A stretch of 64,000 nucleotides of DNA, taken from contig SUWV01000007.1 in the NCBI GenBank assembly GCA_015061315.1, positions 1-64,000 of the forward strand. Reading direction: 5' to 3'. The stretch comes from Lentimicrobiaceae bacterium. GTDB taxonomy: Bacteria > Bacteroidota > Bacteroidia > Bacteroidales > F082. Within the stretch, counting starts at the first letter, position 1. Each line of letters begins with the position of its first letter. Shown piece by piece: positions 61,733 through 64,000 of the stretch. Under the pieces are notes generated by a model. The model did no database searches. It had not been told where the DNA came from and saw only the letters and a program-made list of their open reading frames with translations. A program made the position numbers and the translations under genes.

Positions 61733-64000
61733 ATGAAAAGGTTATTATGCTTAGTGACAATGTTCTTGTATGTGACGTTCAATATGTCGGCACAAGAATG
61801 GGTGGGTGTTGATAAGTCAGCTCCATCAAGGATTCAAGAAAGTTTGGTGTCATCGACAGAAGAAGAAATAGTAGTCGATGTGAAAGTCGGCGGATTCTTC
61901 CAAAACGCTGCCACGACACCAAGAGGCGAACAAATCGTAGTCAGCGGTATCGACATGGCTTCTATGCTCATCGCAGGAGCTCCCGATATCCCAATGTATC
62001 CTATACCTATTATAATAGGTGATAAAGCGGAAATGAAAGTCTCTATCGTGAAATCTAATTTCGTCGATTTCGAAAATGTTGAGGTGGCTCCATCAAAAGG
62101 TAATTTCAGCCGTGAGATAAATCCTGATGATGTGCCTTATACTTATGGCGAGATGTATCAGCAAGATGCGTTCTATCCAGCAACACCAGCACGTTTGGAA
62201 GATCCTTATATCTTGAGAGACTTCCGAGGACAAAACCTTATGGTTTATCCTTATTCATATAACCCTGTCGCTAAGACATTACGCGTCTATACCGACCTCC
62301 GTATCGCTGTCAAGAAAGTAAGCGACAATGGCATTAACCCAAAGATAGCCAAGAGAAGTAACGAAACTGTAAATCCTGAGATGGCTGCTTCTTACAAACG
62401 TCGTTTCATTAATTATACGGAAAATAAGAGATATTCCTTCGTCGAAGATGAAGGCGAGATGTTAGTGATTTGCGTCGATGAATACCAAGACGCTGTCAAG
62501 CCTTTGGTGGAATGGAAAAATATCTCTGGTCGTCCTACGACAATGGTACCTGCTTCCCAGACCGGAACTCTCGATGATATGAAAAGTTATATCGCGAATT
62601 ATTATGACTCTCACCCTAATCTGACTTACATCCTCTTGGTAGGTGAATATGATAACCTGCCTCCATACGAAGTGATTGTCACTCTTGATGGTTGGCAATA
62701 TATTGCCAAAACAGATAACTACTACGGAATGTTAGAAGGTGATGACTTCTATGAAGAGGTTTTGGTCGGTCGTTTGTCTGTCAAGGATTTAGAAGACGCA
62801 AAAAATCAAGTTGATAGAATAATATATTATGAACGCGATATTGACGAGACCGCCACATGGTTGTCGAGAGGTATAGGAATCTCGGCGAACGAAGGCGGTG
62901 GTCACTTCGGCGAAAGAGAATACGAACATATTGATTTTATCCGCGATACCCTCTTGAACTATACTTATACAGAAGTGTCTCAAATATACGACGGCGTTGA
63001 TGGATATACGATTACAGCTTCAGACATAACAGCAGATTTCAATAAAGGTGCAGGTATCGTTACTTACTGTGATCATGGTGAAGAATTGAAATGGGTACTT
63101 GCCAACTTCGATACGCAATGTGTTCACAATTTGGCAAATGATAATATGCTGCCGTTTATCTGGTCAGTGTCGTGTCTCAACGGACATTTTGACCTTGACG
63201 AATGTTTCGCTGAGTCATGGATGAGAGCAAAAAATCCAGCTACGGGAGCTCCTGTCGGTGCTATTGGCGGTATGTTCTCATGGATATCACAGCCATGGGT
63301 GCCACCATTGTACGGACAAGATGAGATGATAGCAATCTTGACAGAATGGCGCAAGGGCTATAAACACACACTCGGCGGAGCTTCCTTGAATGGAAATATG
63401 TACATCCTTGATATGTGCCCAGAAGACCAAGGATATACTCATTACTCCTGGCTTCTTTTCGGCGACCCTTCCATGATGGTTAGAACTGAAACTCCTTCAA
63501 AAATGGAAGTACATTGCAGCTCGGAAGAATTGTTTGTGGGAATGACAAACTATACCGTCAATGCTAATGTAGATTTCGGTATCGCAACATTGTCGAAAAA
63601 CGGTCAGATAGTTGCTTCTTCATATATTAAAAATGGTCGGGCAAATCTCAATTTCCCTGAACTTACTGAAGAAGGAACATTGAAACTTACGGTGATTTCT
63701 TATAATAAAGTCACTGTGATGAAAGACGTAGAAGTGAAGTCGGCTGACGATGCTTTCTTGATTTTCAATAGTTATGATTTGAATGAAAGCGATGGTCAGT
63801 TGGATTATGGAGAGACAATAAATCTTGATGTTACAATTAAAAACATAGGTGCAAAAGTAGCAAACAATATTGACGTTGAACTTGTTTCAAAAAGTGATTA
63901 CGTCACTATGACAAAAACTAATGCTACTATTGCCACACTTGGAGCTAATGCGACAGCAGAGATTAAGGATAAGTTTGAGTTTAACGTCGCCGATAATGTT
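61733..64000 (+). CDS. Third C25 (Rgp-like) protease, cut by the right window edge
   Basis: The frame from ATG 61733 stays open for 756 codons to the end of the window. It is a paralogue of the protein at 56780 over its whole visible length: signal peptide (MKRLLCLVTMFLYVTFNMSAQ), propeptide ending at R233 (next YSFVEDE), catalytic H448 in CDHG and C481 in SVSC, 33 apart. The position equal to RgpB D163 is Glu (E396) and that equal to M288 is Leu (L526), with W522 kept, so specificity may differ. The sorting domain would lie beyond the edge. Confidence 0.9.
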   Translation, partial: MKRLLCLVTMFLYVTFNMSAQEWVGVDKSAPSRIQESLVSSTEEEIVVDVKVGGFFQNAATTPRGEQIVVSGIDMASMLIAGAPDIPMYPIPIIIGDKAEMKVSIVKSNFVDFENVEVAPSKGNFSREINPDDVPYTYGEMYQQDAFYPATPARLEDPYILRDFRGQNLMVYPYSYNPVAKTLRVYTDLRIAVKKVSDNGINPKIAKRSNETVNPEMAASYKRRFINYTENKRYSFVEDEGEMLVICVDEYQDAVKPLVEWKNISGRPTTMVPASQTGTLDDMKSYIANYYDSHPNLTYILLVGEYDNLPPYEVIVTLDGWQYIAKTDNYYGMLEGDDFYEEVLVGRLSVKDLEDAKNQVDRIIYYERDIDETATWLSRGIGISANEGGGHFGEREYEHIDFIRDTLLNYTYTEVSQIYDGVDGYTITASDITADFNKGAGIVTYCDHGEELKWVLANFDTQCVHNLANDNMLPFIWSVSCLNGHFDLDECFAESWMRAKNPATGAPVGAIGGMFSWISQPWVPPLYGQDEMIAILTEWRKGYKHTLGGASLNGNMYILDMCPEDQGYTHYSWLLFGDPSMMVRTETPSKMEVHCSSEELFVGMTNYTVNANVDFGIATLSKNGQIVASSYIKNGRANLNFPELTEEGTLKLTVISYNKVTVMKDVEVKSADDAFLIFNSYDLNESDGQLDYGETINLDVTIKNIGAKVANNIDVELVSKSDYVTMTKTNATIATLGANATAEIKDKFEFNVADNV

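Noticed and set aside
1-64000. Insertion sequences, phage genes or integrase-type mobile elements
   Set aside because: No transposase, integrase or phage protein was seen and gene content looks like core chromosome, apart from the protease cluster and short repeats.

Overview
The window is AT-rich and looks like a chromosomal segment of a Bacteroidota bacterium, most likely of the order Bacteroidales. The evidence is: TAnnTTTG promoter elements in front of many genes; few Shine-Dalgarno sites; a fused MurF-alanine racemase; DUF2851, HdeD-like and FemAB-like proteins of Bacteroidota type; many lipoproteins and outer-membrane barrels; and gingipain-family (C25) proteases with type IX secretion (T9SS) C-terminal domains. 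I saw no rRNA, phage, transposase or CRISPR array.

Layout. Positions 1-5386 (minus) hold a polysaccharide-deacetylase-like protein, a FemAB/GNAT-like protein, uracil phosphoribosyltransferase, a sodium:amino-acid-type symporter, a ComEA-like helix-hairpin-helix protein and the start of an unrecognised gene. Positions 5528-15220 hold HdeD-like, TadA, a MORN-repeat lipoprotein, dihydroorotase, a polyprenol-phosphate mannosyltransferase-like GT2, MurF-Alr, PdxA, an M16 peptidase and a lipoprotein. Positions 15366-21627 hold an outer-membrane protein with WaaA, Mfd and a HAD phosphatase. Positions 21770-27379 hold a PiT-PhoU phosphate transporter, a porin, a nucleoside-recognition membrane protein and a ferredoxin-tailed aldo/keto reductase. 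Positions 27619-36604 hold a small membrane-anchored protein with a lipoprotein, a tRNA-Ala, a LicA-like kinase, a 1075-residue Fe-S/flavin dehydrogenase fusion, and an operon of a two-helix protein, a DnaJ-type zinc-finger membrane protein and a secreted HExxH peptidase. Positions 36849-42606 carry a complete sufBCDSE-sufT iron-sulfur assembly operon. Positions 42730-53205 hold envelope and housekeeping genes (GT39, DUF2851, transglutaminase, SlyD, VWA protein, Sua5-like, CTP).

The right end (53432-64000) is the most striking part: three tandem gingipain-like proteases. One closely resembles lysine gingipain Kgp and two resemble arginine gingipain Rgp. The motifs I can match by eye include catalytic His/Cys pairs 33 residues apart and the residues that set Lys or Arg specificity in Porphyromonas gingivalis. 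Two near-duplicate lipoproteins sit between the second and third protease, the first translationally coupled to the protease before it.

A second pattern runs through the window. At least eleven gene boundaries, and three coding regions, contain degenerate tandem arrays with a 7-bp or 8-bp period. In most boundary cases the upstream gene's stop codon lies inside the array. No gene-free stretch exceeds 300 bases once the tRNA is counted; the larger gaps hold promoters, terminators and these arrays.
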